A program made the translations under genes and the position numbers. From contig NZ_KQ758472.1 of the NCBI RefSeq assembly GCF_001456955.1, forward strand, positions 213,984 through 277,983: 64,000 nt of DNA. The letters run 5' to 3'. Origin of the DNA: Microbacterium enclense (GTDB lineage Bacteria > Actinomycetota > Actinomycetes > Actinomycetales > Microbacteriaceae). The notes under the pieces were generated by a model, which was given only the letters and a program-made list of their open reading frames with translations, searched no databases and was not told the origin of the DNA. This document shows, one piece after another, positions 50,445 through 59,707 of this stretch (position 1 is the stretch's first letter; every line of letters begins with the position of its first letter).

Positions 50445-51011
50445 GTGAAAACGCGCCTGATCGCGTCCGTGGCCCTGGGGGCCGCTGTTCTGCTGGGCAC
50501 GACGGGGTGCAACCTCATCGCTCCGCAGGCGACCACCATCGACTACTCGGCCTCGGACGGCGTGAACATCCCCGCCGACTCCGGCCCCCTGTCGGTGCGC
50601 AACGCCCTGATCGTCGCCAACGACGACGGCACGACCGGCAACCTCGTCGCCGCGATCGTCAACGACACCACCGACCAGCTCGTGCTGCGCATCGAGGTCG
50701 GCGAGGGATCCTCCGCGGTCCGCGCCGCGGTCAACGTGCCGGCCGGCCGCACGCTCAGCCTGGGCGACCTGGCCAACGACGTCGAGCCGCTGCGCCTGAA
50801 CGACATCGACGCCGTGCCCGGCTCGACCGTGCCGGTCTACTTCCAGTCCGGCGACGGTGAGGGATCGCTCATGCAGGTGCCCGTGCTCGACGGCGCCCTC
50901 GAGTACCTCGCTCCGCTCGCGCCGACGCCCGAGGCGACGGTCTCGATCGCGCCGATCCCGACCAACACCGCGACGCCGACTCCGACGGCCACGCCGACCC
51001 CGGCCTCCTGA
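50445..51011 (+). CDS. Lipoprotein, LpqE-like by synteny
   Basis: A 188-residue protein from GTG 50445 (ribosome site tggagga) with lipoprotein signal [20 protein letters not shown] and lipobox GTTGC. The mature part is beta-rich ([40 protein letters not shown]) and ends in a Thr/Pro linker ([12 protein letters not shown]). Divergence from carD matches the lpqE-carD order of Mycobacterium. Upstream in-frame ATGs at 50409 and 50418 would add a non-signal extension. Confidence 0.78.
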   Translation: MKTRLIASVALGAAVLLGTTGCNLIAPQATTIDYSASDGVNIPADSGPLSVRNALIVANDDGTTGNLVAAIVNDTTDQLVLRIEVGEGSSAVRAAVNVPAGRTLSLGDLANDVEPLRLNDIDAVPGSTVPVYFQSGDGEGSLMQVPVLDGALEYLAPLAPTPEATVSIAPIPTNTATPTPTATPTPAS

Positions 51012-51016
51012 TCGCG

Positions 51017-51059
51017 GACGACGAAGGCGCCGACGCACTGCGTCGGCGCCTTCGTCGTC
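51017..51059. terminator. Bidirectional terminator
   Basis: A 21-bp perfect stem (51017-51037 with 51039-51059, beginning GACGACGAAGGCGCC) lies between the convergent lipoprotein and regX3 genes. Confidence 0.85.
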
Positions 51060-51065
51060 TCCGGG

Positions 51066-51749
51066 TCACGCTTCGAAGCGGTACCCGAGACCTCGCACGG
51101 TCACGAGCATGCTCGGCTCGCTGGGGTTCTGCTCGATGCGCGAGCGGATCCGCTTGATGTGCACGTCCAGCGTCTTGGTGTCGCCGAAATAATCGGTGCC
51201 CCAGACCCGGTCGATGAGCTGACCGCGCGTGAGGACGCGTCCCGCGTTGCGCATCAACACTTCCAGCAGTTCGAACTCCTTCAGCGGCATGTTGATCTCT
51301 CCCCCGTCGACCGCGACGGTGTGGCGGTCGATGTCGAGCACCACCCGGCCGCCGGCCAGCACACGGTCGTCGAGGTCGGTGTCATCCGGGGTCCGTCGAC
51401 GCAGGACGGCACGCATCCGCGCCAGCAGCTCCCGCGTCGAGTACGGCTTCGTGACGTAATCGTCGGCACCGAGTTCGAGACCGACCACGATGTCGACCTC
51501 GGAGTCCTTGGCCGTCAGCATGATGATGGGCACCTGCGACGTCAGCCGCAGCTGCCGGCACACCTCGGTCCCCGGCATGCCCGGGAGCATGAGATCCAGC
51601 AGGAGGATGTCCGCGCCACGCTCACGGAACGCGGCGAGGGCGAGGGCGCCGTCTTCGGCGATCTCCACCTCGTACCCCTCCCGGCGCAGCAGGTAGGCCA
51701 GCGGGTCGGCCAGGTCGGGCTCGTCCTCGACGATCAGAACGCGGGTCAT
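51066..51749 (-). CDS. regX3: Phosphate response regulator RegX3
   Basis: A 227-residue OmpR/PhoB-type regulator. The receiver has VLIVEDEPDL, phosphoacceptor D52 in ILLLDLMLPGMPG and VTKPY. The winged helix ends MLVTVRGLGYRFEA. The ATG overlaps the senX3 stop (ATGA). Similarity and the adjacent phoU support RegX3, which binds PHO-type boxes when phosphate is scarce. Confidence 0.9.
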   Translation of the reverse strand: MTRVLIVEDEPDLADPLAYLLRREGYEVEIAEDGALALAAFRERGADILLLDLMLPGMPGTEVCRQLRLTSQVPIIMLTAKDSEVDIVVGLELGADDYVTKPYSTRELLARMRAVLRRRTPDDTDLDDRVLAGGRVVLDIDRHTVAVDGGEINMPLKEFELLEVLMRNAGRVLTRGQLIDRVWGTDYFGDTKTLDVHIKRIRSRIEQNPSEPSMLVTVRGLGYRFEA

Positions 51750-52960
51750 ACGATGTCTTCTTTCACGGGTACGGGCGACGACGCAGCGGCCTTGCGGCCC
51801 TTGCGACGCTGTTTCGGACGGGCGATGTCGAGATCGGGGGTCTCGGACAGCGGGAGGCGGATGGTGAAGGTCGAACCGCGGTCGGGCCGCGACCACAGCC
51901 GCACCTCGCCGCCGTGGCGCTGGACCGCGTGCTTGACGATCGACAGGCCGAGGCCCGTACCGCCGGTGCGCCGCGAACGCGCCTGATCCGCGCGGTAGAA
52001 CCTCTCGAACACGCGGTGCTGATCGCTCTCGGGGATCCCGATGCCCCGATCGGTGACGGCGATCTCGACGACGTCGCCGTCGAGCTTGATCCCCACTCCA
52101 ACCTTCGACCCCTGGGGCGAGTAGGCGATCGCGTTCGCGACCAGGTTCCCGATGGCCTCGGTCAGGATCTGCGGTTCGCCGCGCACCCAGAGCCCCTTCG
52201 TGCCGCCGCGCACGACGACGACCTGCGCCGAGTCGGCCTGCACCGTGTGCGCCTCGACCGCGGCGGTGACGACCTCGTCGATCGATACGTCGCGCACGTC
52301 GCGCAGTTCCTCGGAGGCCTGCAGACGCGACAGGCTCAGGATGCGATTGACCAGCGCGCTCAGCCGCGCCACCTCGGCCTGCATGCGCGCGGCGAAGTGG
52401 CGCACCTGCTCAGGATCGTCGGCCGCCGACTCGATGGCTTCGGCGAGCAGGCTCACGGCGCCGACGGGCGTCTTCAGCTCATGGCTGGTGTTGGCCACGA
52501 AATCGCGGCGCATCTCCTCCACCCGTTCGCGCTCGGTGATGTCTCGCAGCACCAGGAGGGTGAGACGCCCCGATATGGGGGTGGCACGCACGGCCACCAG
52601 GCGCGCCTCGGCCGGGCCCGTTCCACGCCGCAGCCGCAGATTCTCCGACACGCCTGCGCCCGTGTCACGGGCGACTCGCGCGACGCGCTTGAGCTCCTCG
52701 CTGGCGACGACCTCGCCGGCCTGCACGCCGAACACCGCGGCGGCGGGAGAGAGCGCCAGCACCGTCGACGACATGTCGCACACGAAGGCGGGGTCGTCCA
52801 TCGCCCCGAGCATGGCGTCCACGCCCTCCGGGACGTCGACGGACGTCTCTGCCAGAGAACGGTGGCGAGCCCGCAGGGCGCCGGCGATGAGGCCGACCAC
52901 GGTCGCCCCGATCAGCACGCCTGCAAGGAGCGAGAGCAGCGCGAGCTGCGGTTGTTCCAT
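51746..52960 (-). CDS. senX3: Phosphate sensor histidine kinase SenX3
   Basis: A 404-residue kinase from ATG 52960. One N-terminal transmembrane helix (LALLSLLAGVLIGATVVGLI), a PAS-like domain (about 45-140), H-box DFVANTSHELKTPVGAVSLL with H160, N-box NLVANAIAYS, and G-boxes DRGIGIPESD and GTGLGLSIVKH. The first gene of senX3-regX3, diverging from phoU. Confidence 0.91.
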   Translation of the reverse strand: MEQPQLALLSLLAGVLIGATVVGLIAGALRARHRSLAETSVDVPEGVDAMLGAMDDPAFVCDMSSTVLALSPAAAVFGVQAGEVVASEELKRVARVARDTGAGVSENLRLRRGTGPAEARLVAVRATPISGRLTLLVLRDITERERVEEMRRDFVANTSHELKTPVGAVSLLAEAIESAADDPEQVRHFAARMQAEVARLSALVNRILSLSRLQASEELRDVRDVSIDEVVTAAVEAHTVQADSAQVVVVRGGTKGLWVRGEPQILTEAIGNLVANAIAYSPQGSKVGVGIKLDGDVVEIAVTDRGIGIPESDQHRVFERFYRADQARSRRTGGTGLGLSIVKHAVQRHGGEVRLWSRPDRGSTFTIRLPLSETPDLDIARPKQRRKGRKAAASSPVPVKEDIV

Positions 52961-52987
52961 GTCTCCAGCGTAGGGGCGGGCTTTCCA

Positions 52988-53034
52988 CTTCACCCGCCGT
53001 TCACCCCCGTCCGAGAGGACACGGGGGCTACTAT
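52988..53034 (+). promoter_or_regulatory. PHO-box-like repeats and -10 upstream of phoU
   Basis: Two adjoining 11-bp units CTTCACCCGCC (52988-52998) and GTTCACCCCCG (52999-53009) resemble the actinobacterial PHO-box direct repeat built on GTTCACC. A TACTAT -10 (53029-53034) follows at a distance that puts the repeats over the -35 region of phoU. RegX3/PhoP-type control is inferred. The same spacer holds the senX3 promoter on the other strand. Confidence 0.6.
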
Positions 53035-53132
53035 TCACTGTCACAGCACCGCTCGTTAACCTTCGCTGGAAAGAATCCCCGAGGGTTGCGGGACACCTAT
53101 GTGCCGTGCCGCCGACGAGGAAGGTACCCGCC

Positions 53133-53816
53133 ATGCGCGAAGTATTCCACCAGTCCCTCGAGGACGTTCAGAACCGCCTGGTCGAGATCGCCGACCTCGT
53201 GACCATCGCCATCGACCGCGCCACGCGCGCCTTCGGAACGAGTGACGTCGCCCTCGCCGAAGAGGTCATCGAGGCCGACGCGATCATCGACGAGAAGGCC
53301 GTCGAGCTCGACGAGCTCGCCATCGAGATCCTCGCCCGCCAGCAGCCCGTCGCGCGCGACCTGCGCATCGTCGTGACCGCCCTGCGCGTGAGCGCTTCGC
53401 TCGAGCGCATGGGCGACATGGCCGAGCACATCGCCCAGCTCGCCCGCTCCCGCTTCCCCGAGCGCGCCATCCCCAAGGGCCTCAAATCGACCTTCACCCG
53501 CATGGGCGAACTCGACGTCGAGGTGGCCCGCAAGCTCGCCGAGCTGCTGCGCACGCAAGACCTGCGTATCGCCGAGGCGATCCGCGACGCCGACGACGAC
53601 ATCGACGAGCTGCACGTCAGCGTCTTCGAGAAGGTGCTCGGTGACTCGTGGAAGGGCGAGGCGACCGCCACGGTCGACGCCACCCTCGCGAGCCGCTACC
53701 ACGAGCGCTTCGCCGACCACGCGGTGTCGGTCGCGAAGAAGGTCATCTACCTGGCGACCGGCGACTGGGCCGGCGCCGACGACGAGGTCGAGCACGAGCC
53801 GAGCCCCGTGATCTGA
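53133..53816 (+). CDS. phoU: Phosphate signalling protein PhoU
   Basis: A 227-residue protein made of two three-helix PhoU repeats: residues 1-110 (VFHQSLEDVQNRLVEIADLV, EVIEADAIIDEKAVELDELA, ARDLRIVVTALRVSASLERM, GDMAEHIAQLA) and 115-215 (SRYHERFADHAVSVAKKVIY). The E/D-x-x-x-D metal motifs are present. The start at 53133 follows the ribosome site aaggtac. PhoU restrains SenX3 when phosphate is ample. Confidence 0.92.
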   Translation: MREVFHQSLEDVQNRLVEIADLVTIAIDRATRAFGTSDVALAEEVIEADAIIDEKAVELDELAIEILARQQPVARDLRIVVTALRVSASLERMGDMAEHIAQLARSRFPERAIPKGLKSTFTRMGELDVEVARKLAELLRTQDLRIAEAIRDADDDIDELHVSVFEKVLGDSWKGEATATVDATLASRYHERFADHAVSVAKKVIYLATGDWAGADDEVEHEPSPVI

Positions 53817-53826
53817 GCACACACGA

Positions 53827-53861
53827 CGAAGGGGGTGGATGCCTGGCATCCACCCCCTTCG
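53827..53861. terminator. Bidirectional terminator
   Basis: A 17-bp perfect stem (53827-53843 with 53845-53861, starting CGAAGGGGGTGGATGCC) separates convergent phoU and gpmA. Confidence 0.85.
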
Positions 53862-53871
53862 CGTTGCGGCG

Positions 53872-54618
53872 TCAGTGCTTGTTGCCCTGCGCGGCCACGG
53901 CGGCGGCACCCGCCGCGGCGGCCTCGGGGTCGAGGTACTCGCCCGGCCCCACCGGGGTGAGGTCGTCGTTGAGACGGTAGACGAGCGGGATGCCCGTGGG
54001 GATGTTCAGCTCGGCGATGTCGGCGTCGCTGATGCCCTCGAGGTGCTTCACGAGGCCCCGCAGCGAGTTGCCGTGCGCGGTCACGAGGACCGTCTTGCCC
54101 GCCTGCAGGTCGGGGACGATGTCGCTGTGCCAGTACGGCAGCATGCGGTCGATGACGATGGAGAGTGACTCGGTGTCGGGCACCTCGCCGTCGATGCCGG
54201 CGTAGCGGGGGTCGCCGACCTGGCTGTACTCGTCGTCGGCGGGCAGCGGCGGCGGCGGCACGTCGAAGGAGCGGCGCCAGAGCATGAACTGGTCGTTGCC
54301 GAACTCCTCGAGGGTCTGCGCCTTGTCCTTGCCCTGCAGGGCGCCGTAGTGACGCTCGTTGAGGCGCCACGAGCGCTTCACGGGGATCCAGAGGCGGTCG
54401 GCGGCGTCGAGCGCGATGTTCGCGGTCTGGATCGCGCGGCTGAGCACCGAGGTGTGCAGCACGTCGGGCAGCACGCCGGACTCGGCGAGCAGTTCGCCGC
54501 CGCGCTTCGCCTCGGCCTTGCCCTGGTCGGTGAGTCGCACGTCGACCCAGCCGGTGAACTGGTTGGTCTTGTTCCACTCGCTCTGCCCGTGGCGGAGGAG
54601 GATCAGCGTGTGAGGCAT
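53872..54618 (-). CDS. gpmA: 2,3-bisphosphoglycerate-dependent phosphoglycerate mutase
   Basis: A 248-residue enzyme: [20 protein letters not shown] with catalytic H10, [40 protein letters not shown], and [20 protein letters not shown] with the second His. It interconverts 3- and 2-phosphoglycerate in glycolysis. Full length with an Ala-rich tail. In Mycobacterium the same gene lies next to senX3-regX3, which supports the assignment. Confidence 0.95.
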   Translation of the reverse strand: MPHTLILLRHGQSEWNKTNQFTGWVDVRLTDQGKAEAKRGGELLAESGVLPDVLHTSVLSRAIQTANIALDAADRLWIPVKRSWRLNERHYGALQGKDKAQTLEEFGNDQFMLWRRSFDVPPPPLPADDEYSQVGDPRYAGIDGEVPDTESLSIVIDRMLPYWHSDIVPDLQAGKTVLVTAHGNSLRGLVKHLEGISDADIAELNIPTGIPLVYRLNDDLTPVGPGEYLDPEAAAAGAAAVAAQGNKH

Positions 54619-54669
54619 GACTCCATGCTATCGACGCCGGGGCGCCGGTCAGGAGCCGCGGCTGGCATC

Positions 54670-55467
54670 ATGTCGTCAGTGAGTTCCTCTCCCGTCGGGC
54701 GCCCCACGCGCGGAACGACCGGGGTCAACCGCCTGCGCCGCGTCGACCGTTGGATCGCGCGACACCCGGTGCTGCGTCGCACCGACGACCCGCTCGTGGT
54801 CGACCTCGGCTTCGGTGCCAGCGCCGTCACCCCGCTCGAGCTCCACACCCGTCTGACCGCGCAGCGGCCGGATGCCACGGTGCTGGGCCTCGAGATCGAC
54901 GCCGACCGCGTCACGCGCGCGCGCGAGCAGGCCGCCGGCGTCACCGGCGTGTCGTTCGCCCGCGGCGGCTTCGAGGTGCCCGTCCCCCACGGCCGACGGC
55001 CTGCTGTCATCCGGGCGATGAACGTCCTGCGCCAGTACGACGAGACCGACGTCGCCGACGCCTGGGCCCGCATGTGCGCGCGCCTGCAGCCCGGCGGCAT
55101 CCTGGTCGAGGGCACGTGCGACGAGATCGGCCGCATCGTCACCTGGGCGGAGGTGGGCGCCGACGCCGTTGCCCGGAGCCTTACGATCTCGCTGCGCCTC
55201 GCCGCACTCGACTCCCCCGCCGTCGCCGCCGAGCGGCTTCCCAAGGCGCTCATCCACCGCAACGTCGAGGGCGAGCGGGTGCACGCGTTCCTGGCATCCC
55301 TCGAACGGGAGTGGACGCGTGCGGCCGCCGTGGCGCCCTTCGGCCCGACGCATCGGTGGCGCACCGCGATGGATGCGATGACGGATGCCGGCTGGCCCCT
55401 CGTGCGTCGGGAGCGCTGGCGCCTCGGCGAGGTGGGGATCGCGTGGGAGGCCGTCGCACCGCGATGA
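54670..55467 (+). CDS. SAM-dependent methyltransferase-like protein
   Basis: A 265-residue protein from ATG 54670 (an earlier in-frame ATG at 54622 is possible). The fold is class I: LVVDLGFGASAVTPLELHTR (motif I), TVLGLEIDADRVTRAREQAA (acidic strand 2), VIRAMNVLRQYDETDVADAW and QPGGILVEGTCDEIGRIVTW. The target molecule is unknown. It is common in this position beside gpmA in related actinobacteria. Confidence 0.8.
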   Translation: MSSVSSSPVGRPTRGTTGVNRLRRVDRWIARHPVLRRTDDPLVVDLGFGASAVTPLELHTRLTAQRPDATVLGLEIDADRVTRAREQAAGVTGVSFARGGFEVPVPHGRRPAVIRAMNVLRQYDETDVADAWARMCARLQPGGILVEGTCDEIGRIVTWAEVGADAVARSLTISLRLAALDSPAVAAERLPKALIHRNVEGERVHAFLASLEREWTRAAAVAPFGPTHRWRTAMDAMTDAGWPLVRRERWRLGEVGIAWEAVAPR

Positions 55468-55566
55468 GCGCCGCACGACTCCGGTTCTGCGGGCGGATCG
55501 AGCGGTTCGGGCCCCGTGGCGGCGGGGCCGTGGAGGAGTCGTGCCCCAGCGCCGTCGCGCCGCGGG

Positions 55567-56676
55567 TCAGATGCGCGGGAGCAGCGCCCGCGCCTCGGCG
55601 GAGGGCATACCCGCCGCGGTGAGCAGGTCGACGGCCAGCGGCCGCATCGCGGCGACGAGGTTGAGCTCGCCGACACCGCCGTGCGGCAGCAGGGCCGCCG
55701 GGTCGAGGCGACGGGTGACCGCGACCAGCGCCGCGCGCGCTGCGGGCTCGACGGAGATGTCGTCGAGGCTGTCGCGCACCAGCGAGGCGCCCCGGGCGAG
55801 TTCGGCGAGGAGGTCGGCCGGAACGGGACGCGCGTCACCGTCCGCGCACAGATAGGCCGCGCGCCGCGCCACGACCCGCAGATTGCGCGTCGTCAGATCC
55901 AGCGCCTCGCGCACCCGCTCGTGACGCTGCAGCTCCGTGCGCTGGCGGCGGAGGAACGGCGAGATGCGCGCGACCTCGCGCCCCGACTCCAGCGACCCGC
56001 TCCAGGCGTCGACGTACGTCTGCAACGAACGCGCGCGCTCCAGCCCCCGCTCCGCCCGGGCGCGGTCGCCCTTGCGCAGCGCCCGCACGATCGTCGCCAT
56101 CGCGCCATCGAGCGCGTCGAACAGCTCGTCGGCGTCGCGCAGCTCGGTGCGCCGCAGCGTGCGCGGGATCAGCGCCGTGACGATGAGGGCCGCCGCACCG
56201 CCGACGGCGCCGTCGACGAGCCGCAGGAACGGCGCCCCGGTGACGATCACCAGGGCGATGAGCGACTGCACCACCGCCGCCAGGGCGAATCCCGGCTGCG
56301 GTGAGACGAAACGGGCCACCAGCAGCGTCACCGTCATCGCCAGGGCGATCTGCCACCAGCCGCTCCCGGCCGCCAGCAGCACGACCTCGGCGATGAGGAT
56401 GCCGACGAGCATGCCCATCACCGTCTCGGCGACGCGCCACGGTCGGGCATCGCGCACGAGTCCCAGACTCGACACGGTCACCGTGGCCGCCAGCAGGGGG
56501 ACGGGGTGTCCGAGCACGAAGTGCGCGAACGCATAGGCCGCGGTCGCGGCGACCACGATCTGCGAGATCGCGGGCAGCGACTCGCGCACCCGCACGACGC
56601 GACGCGCGAGGGTGGAGCGCAGGCGTGAGCGGGGCACGACGACCCCGACGGTCGTCGAGGACTCGTCGCCGGTCAT
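55567..56676 (-). CDS. FUSC-family membrane protein
   Basis: A 369-residue protein. The N-terminal half has about six transmembrane segments (QIVVAATAAYAFAHFVLGHP, LLAATVTVSSLGLVRD, ETVMGMLVGILIAEVVLLAA, WQIALAMTVTLLVARFV, ALAAVVQSLIALVIV). The C-terminal half is a cytoplasmic helical domain (ELFDALDGAMATIVRALRKG). This is the half-size FUSC/aromatic-acid-exporter-like form. It overlaps ygfZ by 4 nt. Substrate unknown. Confidence 0.85.
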   Translation of the reverse strand: MTGDESSTTVGVVVPRSRLRSTLARRVVRVRESLPAISQIVVAATAAYAFAHFVLGHPVPLLAATVTVSSLGLVRDARPWRVAETVMGMLVGILIAEVVLLAAGSGWWQIALAMTVTLLVARFVSPQPGFALAAVVQSLIALVIVTGAPFLRLVDGAVGGAAALIVTALIPRTLRRTELRDADELFDALDGAMATIVRALRKGDRARAERGLERARSLQTYVDAWSGSLESGREVARISPFLRRQRTELQRHERVREALDLTTRNLRVVARRAAYLCADGDARPVPADLLAELARGASLVRDSLDDISVEPAARAALVAVTRRLDPAALLPHGGVGELNLVAAMRPLAVDLLTAAGMPSAEARALLPRI

Positions 56677-57761
56677 TCCGCCGCGCGGCGGCGACCGAGG
56701 CGGGGCAGGCGCGGGACGGCCGCGGTCGCCCCGGCATCAGCGGGCACGACGGTCTCGGCTGCGGCAGCCAGGGGACCGTCGGCGGTGTCGACCACGAGCG
56801 GCACGCCCTCGGGGGCCGTGCGCTTGACGAGGGCCAGGGCGATCGGCCCCTCCTCGTGGTGCACGGCGACCGAGGTGATGGCGCCGATCACGGTGTCACC
56901 CGCGCGCACGGCATCGCCGCGGACGGGCAGCACGTTGTCGCTGCCGTCGAGCTGCAGGGCCACCACGCGGCGCGGCGGGTGGCCGAGATTATGCACCTTC
57001 GCCACCGTCTCCTGGCCGCGGTAGCAGCCCTTCGACAGGTGCACCGCGGTACGCAGCCAGTCCATCTCGTGCGGGAGCAGCCGCTCGTCGGCGTCGACAC
57101 CCACGCGGGGGCGCCACGCGGCGACGCGCAGGGCCTCGACGGCATCCAGCCCCGCCAGCGACGTCTCGCCGCGCACGGCCGCGTCGATCACACGCTCGAA
57201 CTCGGCGGCATCGACGATCGCCTCGGCCCAGTCGCGCTCGGCGCCGGGGTGCGGCTCGACGCGCGCGTAGGCCCAGCCTCCGGGGGCGACCTCGGGCCAG
57301 GGATCGACCCAGACGGGGGCCGCGGTCGTCAGCTCCGCCACGGCGGCGCGAGTTCCGCCGATGACGAAGAGGTCGGCGGAGCGGTCGCGCACCTCGACGC
57401 GCAGGCGGAACCGCATGCGGGTGAGCCAGGATGCCAGCGCCTCGGCGTCGGAGGCGTCGACGAGCAGCCACGTCGTCTCGCCGTCGTCGACGACCGCGGC
57501 CGCGTGCTCGACGCGTCCCTGGGGATCGAGGATGAGCATCTCGGTGGACACGCCCGGCGCGAGGTGGGTCAGCGCCTGCGACGACAGCGAGTCGAGCCAG
57601 CTGCGGCGATCCTCGCCGCCGACGGAGACGACCCGACGGTCGCCGAGCGGCGCCAGCGCCGAACCGGATGCCAGGCGACGCTGTTCGGCCACGGGCGAGC
57701 CGACGTGACGCAGACCGCGTTCGTCGACGACGGCACCGGGCACGTCGGTGAGGGAGGCCAT
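56673..57761 (-). CDS. ygfZ: Folate-binding iron-sulfur repair protein YgfZ
   Basis: A 362-residue protein of the aminomethyltransferase-like fold with the diagnostic KGCYRGQETVAKVHNLGHPP motif, whose Cys is essential in E. coli YgfZ. The N-terminal half has the folate-site pattern (VVSVGGEDRRSWLDSLSSQA). It supports Fe-S cluster enzymes. ATG 57761 is preferred over GTG 57767 because of ribosome-site spacing. It lies between the nitrobindin and FUSC genes. Confidence 0.9.
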   Translation of the reverse strand: MASLTDVPGAVVDERGLRHVGSPVAEQRRLASGSALAPLGDRRVVSVGGEDRRSWLDSLSSQALTHLAPGVSTEMLILDPQGRVEHAAAVVDDGETTWLLVDASDAEALASWLTRMRFRLRVEVRDRSADLFVIGGTRAAVAELTTAAPVWVDPWPEVAPGGWAYARVEPHPGAERDWAEAIVDAAEFERVIDAAVRGETSLAGLDAVEALRVAAWRPRVGVDADERLLPHEMDWLRTAVHLSKGCYRGQETVAKVHNLGHPPRRVVALQLDGSDNVLPVRGDAVRAGDTVIGAITSVAVHHEEGPIALALVKRTAPEGVPLVVDTADGPLAAAAETVVPADAGATAAVPRLPRLGRRRAAE

Positions 57762-57763
57762 AC

Positions 57764-58363
57764 TCACTCCGCCCGGGCGAGACGCGCGGAGGCGTGCGAG
57801 CCGAGTTCGCGGCCGAGGGCCGCGATGTCCCACGCCCACAGGAGGTGGTTGTCGACCAGGCCGTACAGGCGCGTCGCCGCAGTGTAGGGCTTCGCGCCGG
57901 CGGTGCGCACCACGGCATCCGTCGCCAGATCGATGCGCGGACCCTTCACCTGACCGACGTAGAGCTCCAGGATGCCGTCGGCGTGCGCCAGGCTGACCTC
58001 GATGTCGAATCCGCCGTCGGCGTTGCGGAGCGCTTCGACGTCGTCCGCCGTGCGGGCGACCGCGGCGGCCGTCGCCGGGAGGAGGCCCGGACCGGCATCG
58101 GCGTCGGCCGCGGGGCGCGCCAAGCGCCAGTAGCCGATCTCGGAGACGAGCGGACGCCGCTCGTCACCGTCGAGCAGCCAGGCATCGGCCGAGTAGTTCA
58201 GGAACGCTCCGCCGTCGTGGCTGAAGCTCACGCGGTGCGCGAACTCGCCCGAGTAGGAGCGACCGTCGGCCTCGTAATCGATGACGCCGGTGCCCTCCCA
58301 GACGCCGACCAGCCACGACAGGGGAACGAGGTCGGCCGGAAGATCGGTCGGGATCTCGATCAC
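57764..58363 (-). CDS. Nitrobindin-like FABP-family protein
   Basis: A 199-residue protein from GTG 58363: LSWLVGVWEGTGVIDYEADG, FSHDGGAFLNYSADAWLLDG, then EIGYWRLARPAADADAG and the C-terminal YTAATRLYGLVDNHLLWAWD. This matches the actinobacterial DUF1794/nitrobindin beta-barrel, whose members bind heme. The heme-ligand His normally near the C-terminus should be checked; HLLWAWD holds the best candidate. Translated as one unit with the small membrane gene before it. Confidence 0.82.
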   Translation of the reverse strand: MIEIPTDLPADLVPLSWLVGVWEGTGVIDYEADGRSYSGEFAHRVSFSHDGGAFLNYSADAWLLDGDERRPLVSEIGYWRLARPAADADAGPGLLPATAAAVARTADDVEALRNADGGFDIEVSLAHADGILELYVGQVKGPRIDLATDAVVRTAGAKPYTAATRLYGLVDNHLLWAWDIAALGRELGSHASARLARAE

Positions 58364-58370
58364 GACGGGC

Positions 58371-58484
58371 TCAGCGCTGGCCGCGGTAGAGGTTCCAGAT
58401 GACCGTTCCGGACACGAAGGCGATCGCCAGCGAAGCGAGGCCGAGAAGTCCCACGAAGAACAGTTCGAGCGCGAGGAGGTCCAT
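58371..58484 (-). CDS. 37-residue membrane peptide
   Basis: MDLLALELFFVGLLGLASLA starts a single transmembrane helix, then SGTVIWNLYRGQR. The stop lies 7 nt before the nitrobindin GTG. Stable frame and position argue for a real small gene of the type often missed in annotation. Function unknown. Confidence 0.55.
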   Translation of the reverse strand: MDLLALELFFVGLLGLASLAIAFVSGTVIWNLYRGQR

Positions 58485-58493
58485 GGTGCAACT

Positions 58494-58784
58494 CTAGCCC
58501 GAGACGAGAGCGGCGAGACCGAAACCGAGGGTGATGACCCCGAGCACGACGAGAGCACCGAGCGAGCTCAGCGCCATTCGCTGGATGAACGCCTGCGAAC
58601 GGCCGTACCAGAGCTGCACGGCGAAGGCCACGATCACGCAACCGCCGAGGGCGACCGCGATCCACTGCGCGCGCCACTGCTCGGGAACGAACAGACCGAT
58701 CGCCACCCCCGCGATCGCGGCGAGCACCCACACCGCGATGACGCCGGCGACGGTGCGGCGCGGAGTGAGGTCGGGAGTCGACAT
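58494..58784 (-). CDS. Small three-helix membrane protein
   Basis: A 96-residue protein from ATG 58784 with hydrophobic segments VAGVIAVWVLAAIAGVAIGL, WIAVALGGCVIVAFAVQLWY and LSSLGALVVLGVITLGFGLA. It leads the leftward unit with the 37-residue peptide, nitrobindin, ygfZ and FUSC genes. Function unknown; such proteins are conserved in Microbacteriaceae. Confidence 0.72.
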   Translation of the reverse strand: MSTPDLTPRRTVAGVIAVWVLAAIAGVAIGLFVPEQWRAQWIAVALGGCVIVAFAVQLWYGRSQAFIQRMALSSLGALVVLGVITLGFGLAALVSG

Positions 58785-58899
58785 GACCCCATCATCACTC
58801 AGGACCCCCGCCCGGCGCACGCGATACGCCGGTGATGAGGGCCTCCGCCTCGTCACCCTAAGATGATCGGGTGCGCGGCACGCCGCACGGGAGGTCCTC

Positions 58900-59592
58900 T
58901 TGGCACAGCTTCTGGTACTCAGCTCCGCCCCGGGCGGCGGCGCTGCCCTGCCCGCGCTCGAACTGCTGAGCCACCGCGTGCGGCAGATTCCGGCCGAGGC
59001 GGCGCAGCTCGTCAACGCGCCCAGCGCCGACGTCATCTTCGTCGACGCCCGCTTCGACCTGGTCGGGGCGAAGTCGCTGTGCAAGATCATGACGACCACG
59101 GGGATCGAAGCCCCGCTGGTGCTCGTCGTGACCGAGGGCGGCCTCACCGCCGTCTCCACCGACTGGGGCATCGACGACGTCGTGCTCGTGGGCGCCGGTC
59201 CCGCCGAGATCGACGCCCGCATCCGGCTCGCCATGGGACGCCGGACCGCCGATCAGGTCTCGACGCGCATCCAGACCTCCGGGATCACCATCGACGAGTC
59301 CTCCTACTCGGCGAAGGTGCACGGCAAGCCCCTCGATCTCACCTACAAGGAGTTCCAGCTCCTGCACTTCTTCGCCACGCACCCGTCGCGCGTCTTCACC
59401 CGCGAGCAGCTGCTCAGCGAGGTGTGGGGCTACGACTACTTCGGCGGCACCCGCACGGTCGACGTCCACGTGCGACGGCTGCGCGCCAAGCTCGGAGACC
59501 TCGAGCAGCTCATCGGTACCGTGCGCAACGTCGGGTACCGCTTCAACGTGTACGAAGACGACGCGCCCGTCCCCGTGTCGGCCCCCGCCTGA
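58900..59592 (+). CDS. glnR: GlnR-type orphan response regulator
   Basis: A 230-residue OmpR-family protein from TTG 58900 (ribosome site gggaggt). The receiver follows Gln[81 protein letters not shown]. The acidic pocket of true receivers is incomplete, as in orphan GlnR proteins. The winged helix is full ([40 protein letters not shown]). It should control nitrogen genes. No kinase is adjacent. Confidence 0.82.
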   Translation: MAQLLVLSSAPGGGAALPALELLSHRVRQIPAEAAQLVNAPSADVIFVDARFDLVGAKSLCKIMTTTGIEAPLVLVVTEGGLTAVSTDWGIDDVVLVGAGPAEIDARIRLAMGRRTADQVSTRIQTSGITIDESSYSAKVHGKPLDLTYKEFQLLHFFATHPSRVFTREQLLSEVWGYDYFGGTRTVDVHVRRLRAKLGDLEQLIGTVRNVGYRFNVYEDDAPVPVSAPA

Positions 59593-59668
59593 TCGGTCCG
59601 ACGCCCGCCGCCGGCATCGAGCGCGACGCCGCGGCATCCGTCATCGTCCGACACCGCGCATACCGCCC

Positions 59669-59690
59669 GTTCACTCCGGCGTCACCGACC
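59669..59690 (+). promoter_or_regulatory. PHO-box-like repeat upstream of ppk
   Basis: GTTCACTCCGG (59669-59679) is followed directly by CGTCACCGACC (59680-59690), an 11-bp spaced TCAC repeat like the one before phoU but more degenerate. ppk is known to be phosphate-controlled in Streptomyces. RegX3 binding here is an inference. Confidence 0.45.
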
Positions 59691-59707
59691 CCTGCAATGA
59701 TGTGGGG

